Shown here piece after piece: positions 42,916-51,423 of a DNA stretch of 54,018 nucleotides. Under the pieces are notes generated by a model. That model was not told the origin of the DNA. It saw nothing but the letters and a program-made list of their open reading frames with translations, and searched no databases. Every line of letters begins with the position of its first letter. Positions within the stretch are counted from its first letter, which is position 1. Source of the stretch: an uncultured Prevotellaceae bacterium (lineage in GTDB: Bacteria; Bacteroidota; Bacteroidia; Bacteroidales; Bacteroidaceae); NCBI GenBank assembly GCA_900316575.1, contig ONDJ01000013.1, forward strand, positions 1 to 54,018. Direction: 5' to 3'. The position numbers and the translations under genes were made by a program.

Positions 42916-44511
42916 ATGAAACGTGGCTTTTCTTTTTTATTTGCTCTCTTTTTAATAGCATTGGTCGCTTCAGCTCAAACGGGGCCTTTGACAACCTTTC
43001 GTCACGGCTACCAACGACCTTACAACCGTTTCTGCCCTTACTATCTTTACAATTCTGGCGAATGGAGCCCAACACGTACACAGGCGGGTTGTGTAGCATC
43101 GGCTATTGAGATGGCGATGAGTTATTATCGGCGCGATGTTGAAGTGCTTGATACGGTTTATGGCTGGCAAACGAAACATTACACGATTGACACTATCTGT
43201 CCTGGAGAAATCTTCCATACAGCCGACATTCGCGACAGTTATACTGAAGCAGATGACAGTGCGACAACACATACCGTGGCTCGGCTGATGTACGTTATCG
43301 CTGTTGCTGCTCGTATGAACTTTGGTTTGGAGGCCAGTGGTGCTAATCTGCGCCGAATGCCTGAGCCTATGCAACGAGTCTTTGGCTATAAGTATGCGAG
43401 GTTCGTGGATAGCTATGACTATACGGCTTCCGACTGGCGCGCTCTGTTGCGGAGTGAGATTGACGCAGGGCGGCCAGTAGTTTATGCCGCCTATACGCAG
43501 CATTTGGGTGGTCATGCTTTCATCATCGATGGTTACGACGATCAAGGGCTTTTCCATGTCAATTGGGGTTACAATGGCAGTTATAATGGCTGGTATCAAT
43601 TAGATTGGCTCTCGTATGCTGAACCCGTTGATGAGCCCACAGAGTCTGGCCAAAACGAAGGTTTCTTCTGCAATCACCAGGCCTTGTTGCTCTGTCCCGA
43701 CAGTGTGGCCGACGAATTGCCTACCGTATATCCAAGGACAGGTAATGAGTTGCAAATCTCCAATGTAGTTTTTGAGGAAGAACCGCTTACCGAACGCTAT
43801 ACTCCCGTTCGCATCACGGTGACCAATACCGCCGATGTGGAATTGACTACGCCTTTAGAATTGTTTACCAATCTTCCCACCGACACGGCTCTTTTTGCGC
43901 AGGGCGACTACAATGGACTAACGGGTGTGACATTGCTTCCTGGCGAGTCTCGCGATGTCCGTATGCATTTGCAGTTCGACGAAGCCGGCGAACGCATCTT
44001 CCGTGCCAGCCCCGACGACAGTACGCTACTATGTGCAGTTCCCATCAGTATTGGGACTGCTCCTGCCGCAGAAATTTCCTATGGAGAGCCGTTGATATCT
44101 TTTCCTTCTGAAGGCATGGTGCAGATAGTGCAACCTTATATGGTAGGCATAGATGGTGGACGAGCGGGCACGTGTGTCACATACGAGATCTATGACCCTG
44201 ACGATGTCACAGCATCTTATCCTTCGCATTATTACCACCTTTATGGCCACCCTGGAACGATAACTACCGATACGGTAACATTCCGAAATCTTATTCCTGG
44301 CCACACGTATTCTTATCGCTTGCGCCATCCTTGGGAAATTCGCCGCGAAGTTGCTTTCACGGTGCCCGTTGATCCTGCAACAAGCATTTGTGTACCAAAG
44401 GTTCGCCACGAAGAGAACTCCAGCACATGGTATGATCTCCAAGGTCGTGTGGCTGTTCCTGGAAGGGGTGGGGTAGTGATATCCCGTAGCGGCAAACAGA
44501 TACTTAAATAA
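42916..44511 (+). CDS. Secreted C10 (streptopain/interpain-type) cysteine protease
   Basis: A 531-residue protein. A signal peptide ends near 'VASAQ' (residue 21). The catalytic Cys59 sits in 'RTQAGCVASAIEMAMSYY' and His200 in 'GGHAFIIDGYD', followed by 'HVNWGYNGSYNGWY', which together define family C10. The usual N-terminal propeptide (over 100 residues in streptopain) is absent: only about 38 residues separate the cleavage site from Cys59. Beta-rich C-terminal domains (about 260-480) precede a 'WYDLQGR' tail like that of the sialidase, suggesting a shared secretion route. It starts 32 bases after cls. Its role is probably degradation of host proteins. Confidence 0.9.
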   Translation: MKRGFSFLFALFLIALVASAQTGPLTTFRHGYQRPYNRFCPYYLYNSGEWSPTRTQAGCVASAIEMAMSYYRRDVEVLDTVYGWQTKHYTIDTICPGEIFHTADIRDSYTEADDSATTHTVARLMYVIAVAARMNFGLEASGANLRRMPEPMQRVFGYKYARFVDSYDYTASDWRALLRSEIDAGRPVVYAAYTQHLGGHAFIIDGYDDQGLFHVNWGYNGSYNGWYQLDWLSYAEPVDEPTESGQNEGFFCNHQALLLCPDSVADELPTVYPRTGNELQISNVVFEEEPLTERYTPVRITVTNTADVELTTPLELFTNLPTDTALFAQGDYNGLTGVTLLPGESRDVRMHLQFDEAGERIFRASPDDSTLLCAVPISIGTAPAAEISYGEPLISFPSEGMVQIVQPYMVGIDGGRAGTCVTYEIYDPDDVTASYPSHYYHLYGHPGTITTDTVTFRNLIPGHTYSYRLRHPWEIRREVAFTVPVDPATSICVPKVRHEENSSTWYDLQGRVAVPGRGGVVISRSGKQILK

Positions 44512-44533
44512 CCAATACATTTATGGTGTGTTC

Positions 44534-44692
44534 TATAAATTAGGCTTGAATGATTTTGAGCTATCATGATGCAGATTTTGAATTTAGCTCGCAGCCGCGT
44601 AGTGGGCTACGTGGCAAGAAGTTAGCTCAAAAGATGCTCATGAGAGCTTAAAAGCATCAAGCATAATCAAAGAACGATTTTCCTAATTTATA
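44534..44692. mobile_element. MITE-like element (159 bp)
   Basis: Perfect 11-bp terminal inverted repeats TATAAATTAGG (44,534-44,544) and its complement (44,682-44,692) enclose a non-coding sequence. An inner inverted repeat TTTTGAGCTA/TAGCTCAAAA (44,554-44,563 with 44,623-44,632) lets it fold into a long cruciform. No clear target duplication was found. The 15-base left edge GTGTTCTATAAATTA also occurs at 1,216. Confidence 0.65.
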
Positions 44693-44706
44693 CTTATAAT
44701 TATTCA

Positions 44707-45789
44707 ATGAAAAAGATTGCTCTTATAACAGGCATTACGGGCCAGGATGGTTCGTTCTTGGCCGAGTTCCTACTGTCAAAGGACTATGAAGTGCATGGCA
44801 TTCTGCGCCGTAGTTCGTCTTTCAATACCGCTCGTATTGAACATCTTTATCTTGACGAATGGGTGCGTGACATGAAGAAAGCCCGTCTCATCAACCTCCA
44901 TTGGGGCGATATGACAGATAGTTCTTCGCTCGTGCGTATCATTCGCGAGGTGCAACCTACCGAAATCTATAACTTGGCTGCTCAGAGCCATGTCAAGGTT
45001 TCGTTTGATGTTCCAGAATATACCGCCGATGCTGATGCCCTGGGTGTGCTTCGTTTGCTCGAAGCTGTGAGGATATGTGGATTAGACGAGACTTGCCGCA
45101 TTTACCAGGCTAGCACAAGCGAACTTTATGGCCTTGTGCAAGAAGTGCCGCAGAGTGAAACCACACCTTTCTATCCCCGTAGCCCTTATGGTGTAGCCAA
45201 GCAATATGGTTTTTGGATCGTTAAGAACTATCGCGAGAGCTATGGCATGTATTGTGTGAATGGCATCCTCTTCAACCACGAGAGCGAACGACGCGGCGAA
45301 ACCTTTGTAACCCGCAAAATCACGCTTGCTGCTGCTCGTATAGCTCAAGGTTTTCAAGACAAGCTCTATTTGGGCAATCTCAATGCCTTGCGCGACTGGG
45401 GTTATGCTCGCGATTATGTGGAATGTATGTGGCTTATGCTACAACAAGAGAAACCCGAAGACTTCGTTATTGCTACAGGCGAGTATCACACAGTGCGCGA
45501 ATTCTGCCAATTAGCTTTCAAGGAAGCTGGTATCAATATTCACTTTGAGGGTGAGGGACTTGAAGAACGGGGTATAGACGAAGCCACAGGACGTGTGCTT
45601 GTTGAGGTAGATCCAAAATACTTCCGTCCCAGTGAAGTGGAACAACTTCTTGGCAATCCCACCAAAGCCCGCACCATGTTGGGTTGGAACCCCCGCAAAA
45701 CAAGTTTCGAAGAACTCATTCACATCATGGTGCAACACGATTTGCGCTTCACCCGCAAACTCTACTATCGTGCCAAGGAAGAAATCTAA
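44707..45789 (+). CDS. gmd: GDP-mannose 4,6-dehydratase
   Basis: A 360-residue extended short-chain dehydrogenase that converts GDP-D-mannose to GDP-4-keto-6-deoxymannose with bound NADP. The Rossmann motif is '[16 protein letters not shown]', the catalytic triad is in 'QASTSELYG' and 'YGVAK', and '[16 protein letters not shown]' is typical of Gmd. It starts 15 bases after the MITE-like element, which may carry or disturb its promoter. fcl follows after 26 bases, so the two give GDP-L-fucose. Confidence 0.97.
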   Translation: MKKIALITGITGQDGSFLAEFLLSKDYEVHGILRRSSSFNTARIEHLYLDEWVRDMKKARLINLHWGDMTDSSSLVRIIREVQPTEIYNLAAQSHVKVSFDVPEYTADADALGVLRLLEAVRICGLDETCRIYQASTSELYGLVQEVPQSETTPFYPRSPYGVAKQYGFWIVKNYRESYGMYCVNGILFNHESERRGETFVTRKITLAAARIAQGFQDKLYLGNLNALRDWGYARDYVECMWLMLQQEKPEDFVIATGEYHTVREFCQLAFKEAGINIHFEGEGLEERGIDEATGRVLVEVDPKYFRPSEVEQLLGNPTKARTMLGWNPRKTSFEELIHIMVQHDLRFTRKLYYRAKEEI

Positions 45790-45815
45790 CGTTTCATAAA
45801 TAGCCTTTATTTCGG

Positions 45816-46904
45816 ATGCTTAACAAAGACAGTAAAATATACGTAGCCGGTCATCGTGGCCTCGTTGGTTCGGCCATTTGGAACAACCTCTTGGGGCGCG
45901 GATACACCAACCTCATAGGTCGCACCCATGCAGAGCTTAACTTGCTTGATGCCGTGGCTGTTCGCCGCTTTTTTGACGAAGAAAGGCCCGATGCTGTAGT
46001 GCTCGCCGCAGCCCATGTGGGCGGTATCATGGCCAACCTGAAGTATCGCGCCGACTTCATCTATCAGAACTTGCAGATACAGCAGAACGTTATTGGAGAG
46101 AGTTACCGCCACGATGTGTCCAAGCTCCTCTTTCTTGGCAGCACTTGTATCTACCCTCGCGAAGCTCCGCAGCCGATGACAGAAGAAGCATTGCTCACGT
46201 CGCCCCTTGAATACACCAACGAGCCATACGCCATTGCCAAGATAGCAGGCTTGAAGATGTGCGAAAGTTTTGCTTTGCAATATGGCTGCAACTACATTGC
46301 TGTGATGCCCACCAATCTTTATGGTCCGCGCGATAATTTCCATCTTGAGCGTAGCCATGTCCTTCCCGCTATGGTGCGAAAGATTCATTTGGCTCATTTG
46401 CTTGGACAGGGGGATTGGCAGGCTGTGCGCCGCGATCTCAACATGCGCCCAGTTGAAGGTATTGACGGCACGGCATCAGAAGCTCAAATACTTGAGATAT
46501 TGTTGAAATACGGTATTGCCCCTGATAAAGTAACACTTTGGGGAACGGGCACCCCCCTGCGCGAATTCCTTTGGAGCGAAGATATGGCCGATGCTAGTGT
46601 ACACGTGCTTCTTCATGTAAACTTTGCAGACACGCATCCCGCTGATGCTACCGAAGTACGCAATTGTCACATCAATGTAGGCACAGGTCTTGAACACACC
46701 ATTCGCCAGGCGGCAGAACTCGTGGCTCAAACCATCGGTTTCCAGGGAATTATTGAGTGGGATGTTACAAAGCCCGATGGCACACCTCGCAAACTCACCG
46801 ATGTGAGCAAGCTTCATGCCCTTGGTTGGCACCATCAAGTTGATTTGCCTGAAGGCGTACGCCGTCTCTACGATTGGTATCGATGCGAAGGCATGAGCCG
46901 TTAA
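45816..46904 (+). CDS. fcl: GDP-L-fucose synthase
   Basis: A 362-residue epimerase-reductase that turns the Gmd product into GDP-L-fucose using NADPH. The Rossmann motif 'YVAGHRGLVGSAIW', 'GSTCIYPREAPQPM' and the catalytic 'YAIAK' are conserved; 'NLYGPRDNFHLERSHVLPA' marks the GDP-sugar site. An insertion near residues 190-240 is typical of the Bacteroidetes branch. It forms an operon with gmd. GDP-fucose feeds capsule and protein O-fucosylation in Bacteroidetes. Confidence 0.97.
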   Translation: MLNKDSKIYVAGHRGLVGSAIWNNLLGRGYTNLIGRTHAELNLLDAVAVRRFFDEERPDAVVLAAAHVGGIMANLKYRADFIYQNLQIQQNVIGESYRHDVSKLLFLGSTCIYPREAPQPMTEEALLTSPLEYTNEPYAIAKIAGLKMCESFALQYGCNYIAVMPTNLYGPRDNFHLERSHVLPAMVRKIHLAHLLGQGDWQAVRRDLNMRPVEGIDGTASEAQILEILLKYGIAPDKVTLWGTGTPLREFLWSEDMADASVHVLLHVNFADTHPADATEVRNCHINVGTGLEHTIRQAAELVAQTIGFQGIIEWDVTKPDGTPRKLTDVSKLHALGWHHQVDLPEGVRRLYDWYRCEGMSR

Positions 46905-46949
46905 CAGCCTAACGACCGATTTGAGTTTAACGTATATCTATGTAGCACC

Positions 46950-47390
46950 ATGAAAATTTGTCTTTCTCTTCAAAAGTGGCTGCTTGTTTTAGCCTTCTGC
47001 CTTTTTTCGCCTGCAATGCTGCAAGCCTAGAGAAACGTGTTCACTCCTGCTGTCGGTATCGGCGGTGGCATCAATGTGGACATAGGCTATAAGAAATCGA
47101 GTGCGAGCCTAAGGGTGCAAACCACCTTTGGTAAGCCCGACGACATCCTCAATCTCTCTTGCGGCTTCGGGTATCGAGGTTGGTTTGATTTGTACCCGCC
47201 CCGTGAGTTTATCTACCACCCGAGCTTTTCTGACTATCTGCTCTATCATGATGAGAACTGGGGCGGGAGCATTGCGCTCTACTACCGCATGTAAACAAAG
47301 GACTGCTTCAACAGTAAGCAAATCCCTATCAAGAAGTTTGAATCAAGCAATGTTTTCGGCATTCAGTTCACCGTGTGGGGAGTTCTTTAA
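46950..47390 (+). pseudogene. Outer-membrane beta-barrel-like gene with two in-frame stops
   Basis: From ATG 46,950 one reading frame runs 146 codons with a TAG at codon 27 (47,028-47,030), right after a good signal peptide ('LLVLAFCLFSPAMLQA'), and a TAA at codon 115 (47,292-47,294), ending at TAA 47,388. The frame is otherwise intact. The translated parts ('AVGIGGGINVDIGYKKSSASLRV', 'IQFTVWGVL') look like a small beta-barrel outer-membrane protein. It follows fcl by 45 bases. I call it a pseudogene; a re-coded or contracted gene is less likely. Confidence 0.75.
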
Positions 47391-47420
47391 CGGTGTGGAA
47401 GTCCGAGAGGCTTGAAAGGC

Positions 47421-47466
47421 CAATAATAAAAGGGTGTGTCAAAATTGACACACCCTTTTATTATTG
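47421..47466. terminator. Bidirectional terminator with 22-bp perfect stem
   Basis: Bases 47,421-47,442 pair perfectly with 47,445-47,466. It lies between the convergent pseudogene and the minus-strand lipoprotein, whose stop codon (47,461-47,463) is inside the stem. A/T runs at both stem bases suit termination in both directions. Confidence 0.85.
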
Positions 47467-48315
47467 ACCGTTGAATTCTTCGGGGGTTAAGATGATCGCC
47501 TGTGGTTTGGGGCGTTTTGGTTTTTTATCTTTCTGGTCTTTGGTGGGTTTTGGTGCTGGCTTTGCCTTGCCAGGTTTAGGCGAAAAACGCATGATGAGCC
47601 CTATGCAGGCTTCCTGGCTGTAGTGCTTTATCTGGTCAAGAGCTGGCAATAGGGGGATAAGCTCGGACTTGACGGCTTGTGGGTTGTTTTCCACCCGTTC
47701 GAGCGAAAGCCCCATCCCATCAAGTATGAAAGCGTAAACCACATACCCGCCTTCAAGCTTCACCTCGCGGAGCTGTATGCCTTGGCGTAAGTTGCGGGGC
47801 AAGCCTTTCCCTGCTTGACTGACAATAGCTTGCAAAGAGTCAGTAGCTGCAAGGCGTATTTTGCGGTCGGGGTCGGGGATTGGGCGCCCCTTTTCGTCAA
47901 CGATTTGACGAATACGTTTGCCCGAGATGGCTACCTGAGCAGTGCGTCCGCTCTTGCTGCCGATATAGTGAAAACGCAGGCCTTTTCCTTGACTGACCAT
48001 CGCTTTGAGCAGGCTGCGTACCTTGTCTTTCTTTCCTTTGAGAATGGTGGATAGCAAGGCTTCAGCCTTTTTTACTTCGAGGAACGTGGAGTCTAAAGCA
48101 ACGGAGTCTTCGTTCACCTTGAGTGTGAAGATCACGGCGGTGTCGCCTTGCGAAATATCGGTTACTTCGCCTGTGCTTCCCACTTCAATAGGGCACAGCG
48201 CGTCGGAGTTCTTGACTTCGTCTTCCACTTTAGGCGAGCCACAAGCTATCATCAATGTTGCGCTCAAAAGGCTGATAGCAAGGAGGAGTGTATGGAGTGA
48301 AAAGTGGCTTTTCAT
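47461..48315 (-). CDS. Lipoprotein with Lys/Pro-rich C-terminus
   Basis: A 284-residue lipoprotein. The signal peptide 'LLLAISLLSATLMIACGS' carries lipobox LMIAC (Cys near residue 25). The folded core includes 'LKVNEDSVALDSTFLEVKKAEALL' and 'GYVVYAFILDGMGLSLERV'; the C-terminus (about 250-275) is a basic Lys/Pro repeat ('KPGKAKPAPKPTKDQKDKKP'). I recognise no family. I chose ATG 48,315 at the signal peptide; the frame upstream of it contains the promoter. It ends inside a strong terminator. Confidence 0.8.
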   Translation of the reverse strand: MKSHFSLHTLLLAISLLSATLMIACGSPKVEDEVKNSDALCPIEVGSTGEVTDISQGDTAVIFTLKVNEDSVALDSTFLEVKKAEALLSTILKGKKDKVRSLLKAMVSQGKGLRFHYIGSKSGRTAQVAISGKRIRQIVDEKGRPIPDPDRKIRLAATDSLQAIVSQAGKGLPRNLRQGIQLREVKLEGGYVVYAFILDGMGLSLERVENNPQAVKSELIPLLPALDQIKHYSQEACIGLIMRFSPKPGKAKPAPKPTKDQKDKKPKRPKPQAIILTPEEFNGQ

Positions 48316-48349
48316 AATTGTTCTAAAGTTTCTTCTATATATTTGACAC

Positions 48350-48358
48350 GCAAAAGTA
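48350..48358 (-). promoter_or_regulatory. -7 box of the Lys/Pro-rich lipoprotein gene
   Basis: The minus strand has TACTTTTGC, 35 bases before ATG 48,315. Confidence 0.55.
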
Positions 48359-48388
48359 GATAAAGCCCACAAAACGAGCGTTCTTCGT

Positions 48389-49393
48389 TCAGCTTTTTCT
48401 GGGGGCTATCCAGTGGTTGAAGCGCGTTGACCAGATGATTTTTGTTTCGCTCGGTTCGCAAAACATCTTAGGTGCTTGTATTCCAGAACTGAGGCTTTGT
48501 GTGGCACATTCTTCCCACGCTTCGTCCCATAGACCCCTGTTGATGAATGACTGCAATGTTTGTCGTCCACCTTCTACAAGCAGTGACTGAACATCGCACT
48601 GATAGAGCGCAGAGAGCATCGCATCAATCGTGTCGAAGCAGTGGACATCGCCGGGCATTTCTTTGTCTTGGGTATGTCCTAACACTATGCGTAAAGGAGC
48701 TTTTCCAAACCAACAGCGCAAATCGAGGCGCGGATGGTCGAGCCGCCATGTTGTGTGCCCCACAAGTATTGCTTCGTGCTCTGCACGCTGGCGATGAACG
48801 TGCATCTGGGTGGCGGTAGAGGAAAGGCGCGAAGCAGCTCCGTCGGAACGCACTCGGTCGATGAACCCATCGGAGGAACGTGCCCACTTCAGAGTGATAT
48901 ATGGGCGGTGCTTTTGATGGAATGTGATGAACTTTCGGTTAAGCCAGCGACATTCTTCTTCCAAAACACCCACGCACACTTCAACTCCAGCTTCACGAAG
49001 CATCTGTATGCCGCGTCCATGCACTTGAGCAAAAGGGTCTTCGCAGCCAACAACGCAACGCTTAATACCTCTTCTGATAATCAATTCGGCACATGGCGGT
49101 GTGCGTCCATAGTGTGCACAGGGTTCAAGCGTGACGTATATTGTGCTTTCTGACAACAAGCACAGATCCTCTGCCTTTAAGCTGTTGATGGCATTGACCT
49201 CAGCGTGTCCTTCGCCTGGGTGTATGTGATAGCCCTCGCCAATGATGCGTCCTCGTGCCACGACTACAGCACCTACCATTGGGTTTGGTGACACCGTGAG
49301 ATGCCCCTTGCGCGCTAACTGCAAGGCTCTAAGCATATATTTCTTGTCTGTATCCTGAGTAGCCACGGAGCTTTGTGTATCTTTGCCCTTCAT
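48389..49393 (-). CDS. ribD: Riboflavin biosynthesis deaminase-reductase
   Basis: A 334-residue bifunctional enzyme for the second and third steps of riboflavin synthesis. The N-terminal cytidine-deaminase-like domain has the zinc motifs 'HAEVNAI' and 'PCAHYGRTPPC'; the C-terminal half ('YITLKWARSSDGFI', 'LLVEGGRQTLQSFI') is the NADPH reductase. Its ATG at 49,393 is only 7 bases from the divergent prmC ATG, and the first 19 residues are not conserved; the internal ATG at 49,336 ('MLRALQLARKG') is an alternative start. Other rib genes are not in the window. Confidence 0.93.
   Translation of the reverse strand: MKGKDTQSSVATQDTDKKYMLRALQLARKGHLTVSPNPMVGAVVVARGRIIGEGYHIHPGEGHAEVNAINSLKAEDLCLLSESTIYVTLEPCAHYGRTPPCAELIIRRGIKRCVVGCEDPFAQVHGRGIQMLREAGVEVCVGVLEEECRWLNRKFITFHQKHRPYITLKWARSSDGFIDRVRSDGAASRLSSTATQMHVHRQRAEHEAILVGHTTWRLDHPRLDLRCWFGKAPLRIVLGHTQDKEMPGDVHCFDTIDAMLSALYQCDVQSLLVEGGRQTLQSFINRGLWDEAWEECATQSLSSGIQAPKMFCEPSETKIIWSTRFNHWIAPRKS
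49378..49386 (+). promoter_or_regulatory. -7 box of prmC, inside the annotated ribD start
   Basis: TATCTTTGC on the plus strand lies 15 bases before ATG 49,401. It falls within codons 3-5 of ribD if ATG 49,393 is used. Confidence 0.5.
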
Positions 49394-49400
49394 TGTTGTT

Positions 49401-50225
49401 ATGGAAAATCCCTTTGTTCTCTATCAACGTTTGTTGGAAGTGCTCAAGCCTCGCTACGATAGTCATGAAGCTCGTGCCATCGCCCTATGGGTGCTTGAAG
49501 ATGTTTTCAGCCTGTCGCAGACCGACGTTTACATCGGCAAAAGTAAACCTTTTTCAGCAGATGATGCGCGTAAGTTTGACCAAATTCAGCACCGCCTCTC
49601 TGCAGGTGAGCCCGTGCAATACGTGCTTGGACACACAACGTTCATGGGGGTTCGCTTGAGCGTTAGGCCTGGTGTGCTCATTCCGCGTCCTGAAACGGAA
49701 GACCTTGTGGAATGGATTGTCAGCGAAAATCGTGACACTTCCGCCTTGCGCATCGTTGATTGCGGCACAGGCAGCGGTTGCATAGCCATTGCCCTCAAAC
49801 TTCTATTGCCTCAGGCTGTGGTAGAAGCGTGGGATATATCGTCCCAAGCGCTTGAGGTGGCTACCGAGAATGCTCGCTCATTGGGGGCAGATGTCGTTTT
49901 CAGGCAGATGGATATGGCTCTGCTTCCTCGCGAAGCCCATCGTTTTGACCTTTGTGTAAGCAATCCGCCTTATGTGCTCGAAAGCGAGCAGGCTGACATG
50001 GAAGCCCATGTGCTTCGCCATGAGCCGAGCGTAGCCCTCTTCGTGCCCGATGATGATGCTTTGCGCTTTTATCGTCCTTTGGCTCAAAGCGGACTTACCA
50101 TTTATGCCGAATGTAACAGCGCAAAAACCGATGCCGTCCGCCAACTATTCCAGCAAGAAGGCTATTCTTCTCTTTCTTTGCGCAACGATCGTTTCGGACT
50201 GCCCCGAATGATCAAGGCGCAATAA
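49401..50225 (+). CDS. prmC: Peptide chain release factor N5-glutamine methyltransferase
   Basis: A 274-residue SAM enzyme that methylates the GGQ glutamine of RF1 and RF2. The N-terminal helical domain (about 1-80) precedes the methyltransferase fold with motif I 'IVDCGTGSGCIAIAL' and the substrate-binding 'SNPPYV'; 'IPRPETEDLVEWI' is typical. I chose ATG 49,401 ('MENPFVLYQRLLE'), after the -7 box. It is divergent from ribD. Confidence 0.95.
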   Translation: MENPFVLYQRLLEVLKPRYDSHEARAIALWVLEDVFSLSQTDVYIGKSKPFSADDARKFDQIQHRLSAGEPVQYVLGHTTFMGVRLSVRPGVLIPRPETEDLVEWIVSENRDTSALRIVDCGTGSGCIAIALKLLLPQAVVEAWDISSQALEVATENARSLGADVVFRQMDMALLPREAHRFDLCVSNPPYVLESEQADMEAHVLRHEPSVALFVPDDDALRFYRPLAQSGLTIYAECNSAKTDAVRQLFQQEGYSSLSLRNDRFGLPRMIKAQ

Positions 50226-50288
50226 GATACACCCTCGCAGTTTGCGGGCTCATAGTGCGTCTTGCTTATTTACGCTGAAAGCGTGTTT

Positions 50289-51356
50289 TTATGGAAAAGC
50301 GAAGGATGTCTTTAAGACGTTGTAGCCGTAGATAGTCTTAAAGTCATCGCGCATAGAGATGACGTGATAGCCAGCTTCGCGCCATTGCCCACCGAGGCTC
50401 AGGGCTTTTTCACGATTGGCGTGGTCGCGAGTTTCATCGTCGGCAATGAGCATAAAGGCTGCCGATTTGTGAGGACTATTTAGGGCATAGTTATGCATGG
50501 CGCAGTCGCCGCTGCTATTGCCGAACGACAATACAGGCACTTTGCCGATTTCTTGTGAGATTTGCAGGACTTTATTGGTCTTCAGATTTTTGATGATAAG
50601 CTCATCGGTACGCACAATGTCCTCCTCCCTGCCCATGGTGTAGTTGACGCCTTGCTCTGTGCCCTGACTAGAAGAAACGAGCCTTACGTCCATGCCAATG
50701 ACACGGTTGGGCTCAATGCCTATGGCTTCTACCAATGCTCTACAGATAAAGCGGTCTGATCCGCTGACAACATAGTAGGTGAAGCCATTTGCCTTCAGAT
50801 AGTCAAAAACCTCAAGCATGGGTTGATAAAAGCTTTGGCCGTAAGTCATGCCAGTGAAACCATTGGCTGGCTGCTGGGCATAAGCTTTGACGTATGCATC
50901 AAACTCGGCAACTGTCATGCCTGCATAGGCCTTTGCCGCAGCCCTAGCGTGTATCATGTCGAAGTGGTCGGGCAGTTTCTTGCCAGTGCGCACAAAGTCT
51001 CTGATGGCTTGGGCTGCTTCTTTGACATCATCGGGGGCGATGTCTCTATATGCAGGGTCGTCCAGCACACGGTATTCCAACAGATTATATTCGAAGTAGG
51101 TGGGATAGAGCTCGCCAACAAACGTTCCGTCCATGTCAAACGTAGCGATACGATCTTCCTCCTTGATATAATTCGGTGAGACAGGATCGGTAACGTCTTT
51201 TACGTATGCTTGTAGCGCGTCCAAAGCTTCGCATTGGTTCCACAGCGTGAAATACTCTTTCTCAGTTTTGATTTCAGGGCTGTCGTCGTCCTTGCTGCAT
51301 CCGCTGAGAGCTACAGCAAAGAGAATGAAAAAAGGTAGGAATAGTTTTGTTTTCAT
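50289..51356 (-). CDS. Lipoprotein HAD-superfamily phosphatase
   Basis: A 355-residue lipoprotein. The lipobox is LSGC (Cys near residue 20). The HAD catalytic DxD is 'ATFDMDGTFVGELYP' near residue 72, with the threonine/serine motif 'YYVVSGSDRFI' and a late Asp pair in 'FGNSSGDCAM'. It is probably an outer-membrane or periplasmic phosphatase; the substrate is unknown. The closest relatives I recall are phosphoserine-phosphatase-like. I chose ATG 51,356; the TTG at 51,359 is less likely. It follows the dipeptidase by 67 bases on the same strand. Confidence 0.85.
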   Translation of the reverse strand: MKTKLFLPFFILFAVALSGCSKDDDSPEIKTEKEYFTLWNQCEALDALQAYVKDVTDPVSPNYIKEEDRIATFDMDGTFVGELYPTYFEYNLLEYRVLDDPAYRDIAPDDVKEAAQAIRDFVRTGKKLPDHFDMIHARAAAKAYAGMTVAEFDAYVKAYAQQPANGFTGMTYGQSFYQPMLEVFDYLKANGFTYYVVSGSDRFICRALVEAIGIEPNRVIGMDVRLVSSSQGTEQGVNYTMGREEDIVRTDELIIKNLKTNKVLQISQEIGKVPVLSFGNSSGDCAMHNYALNSPHKSAAFMLIADDETRDHANREKALSLGGQWREAGYHVISMRDDFKTIYGYNVLKTSFAFP

Positions 51357-51423
51357 CAATAAGTTTGTTAATCGTATTGTCTGTCAGCAGATGTGGATCG
51401 TTGCAGGTTTTTTCCCTATTGGT

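Noticed and set aside
46950-47390. Stop-codon recoding linking the two pseudogenes
   Set aside because: Stops are TAG and TAA here and TGA and TAA in the transposase, and the transposase also has a frameshift, so decay explains both.
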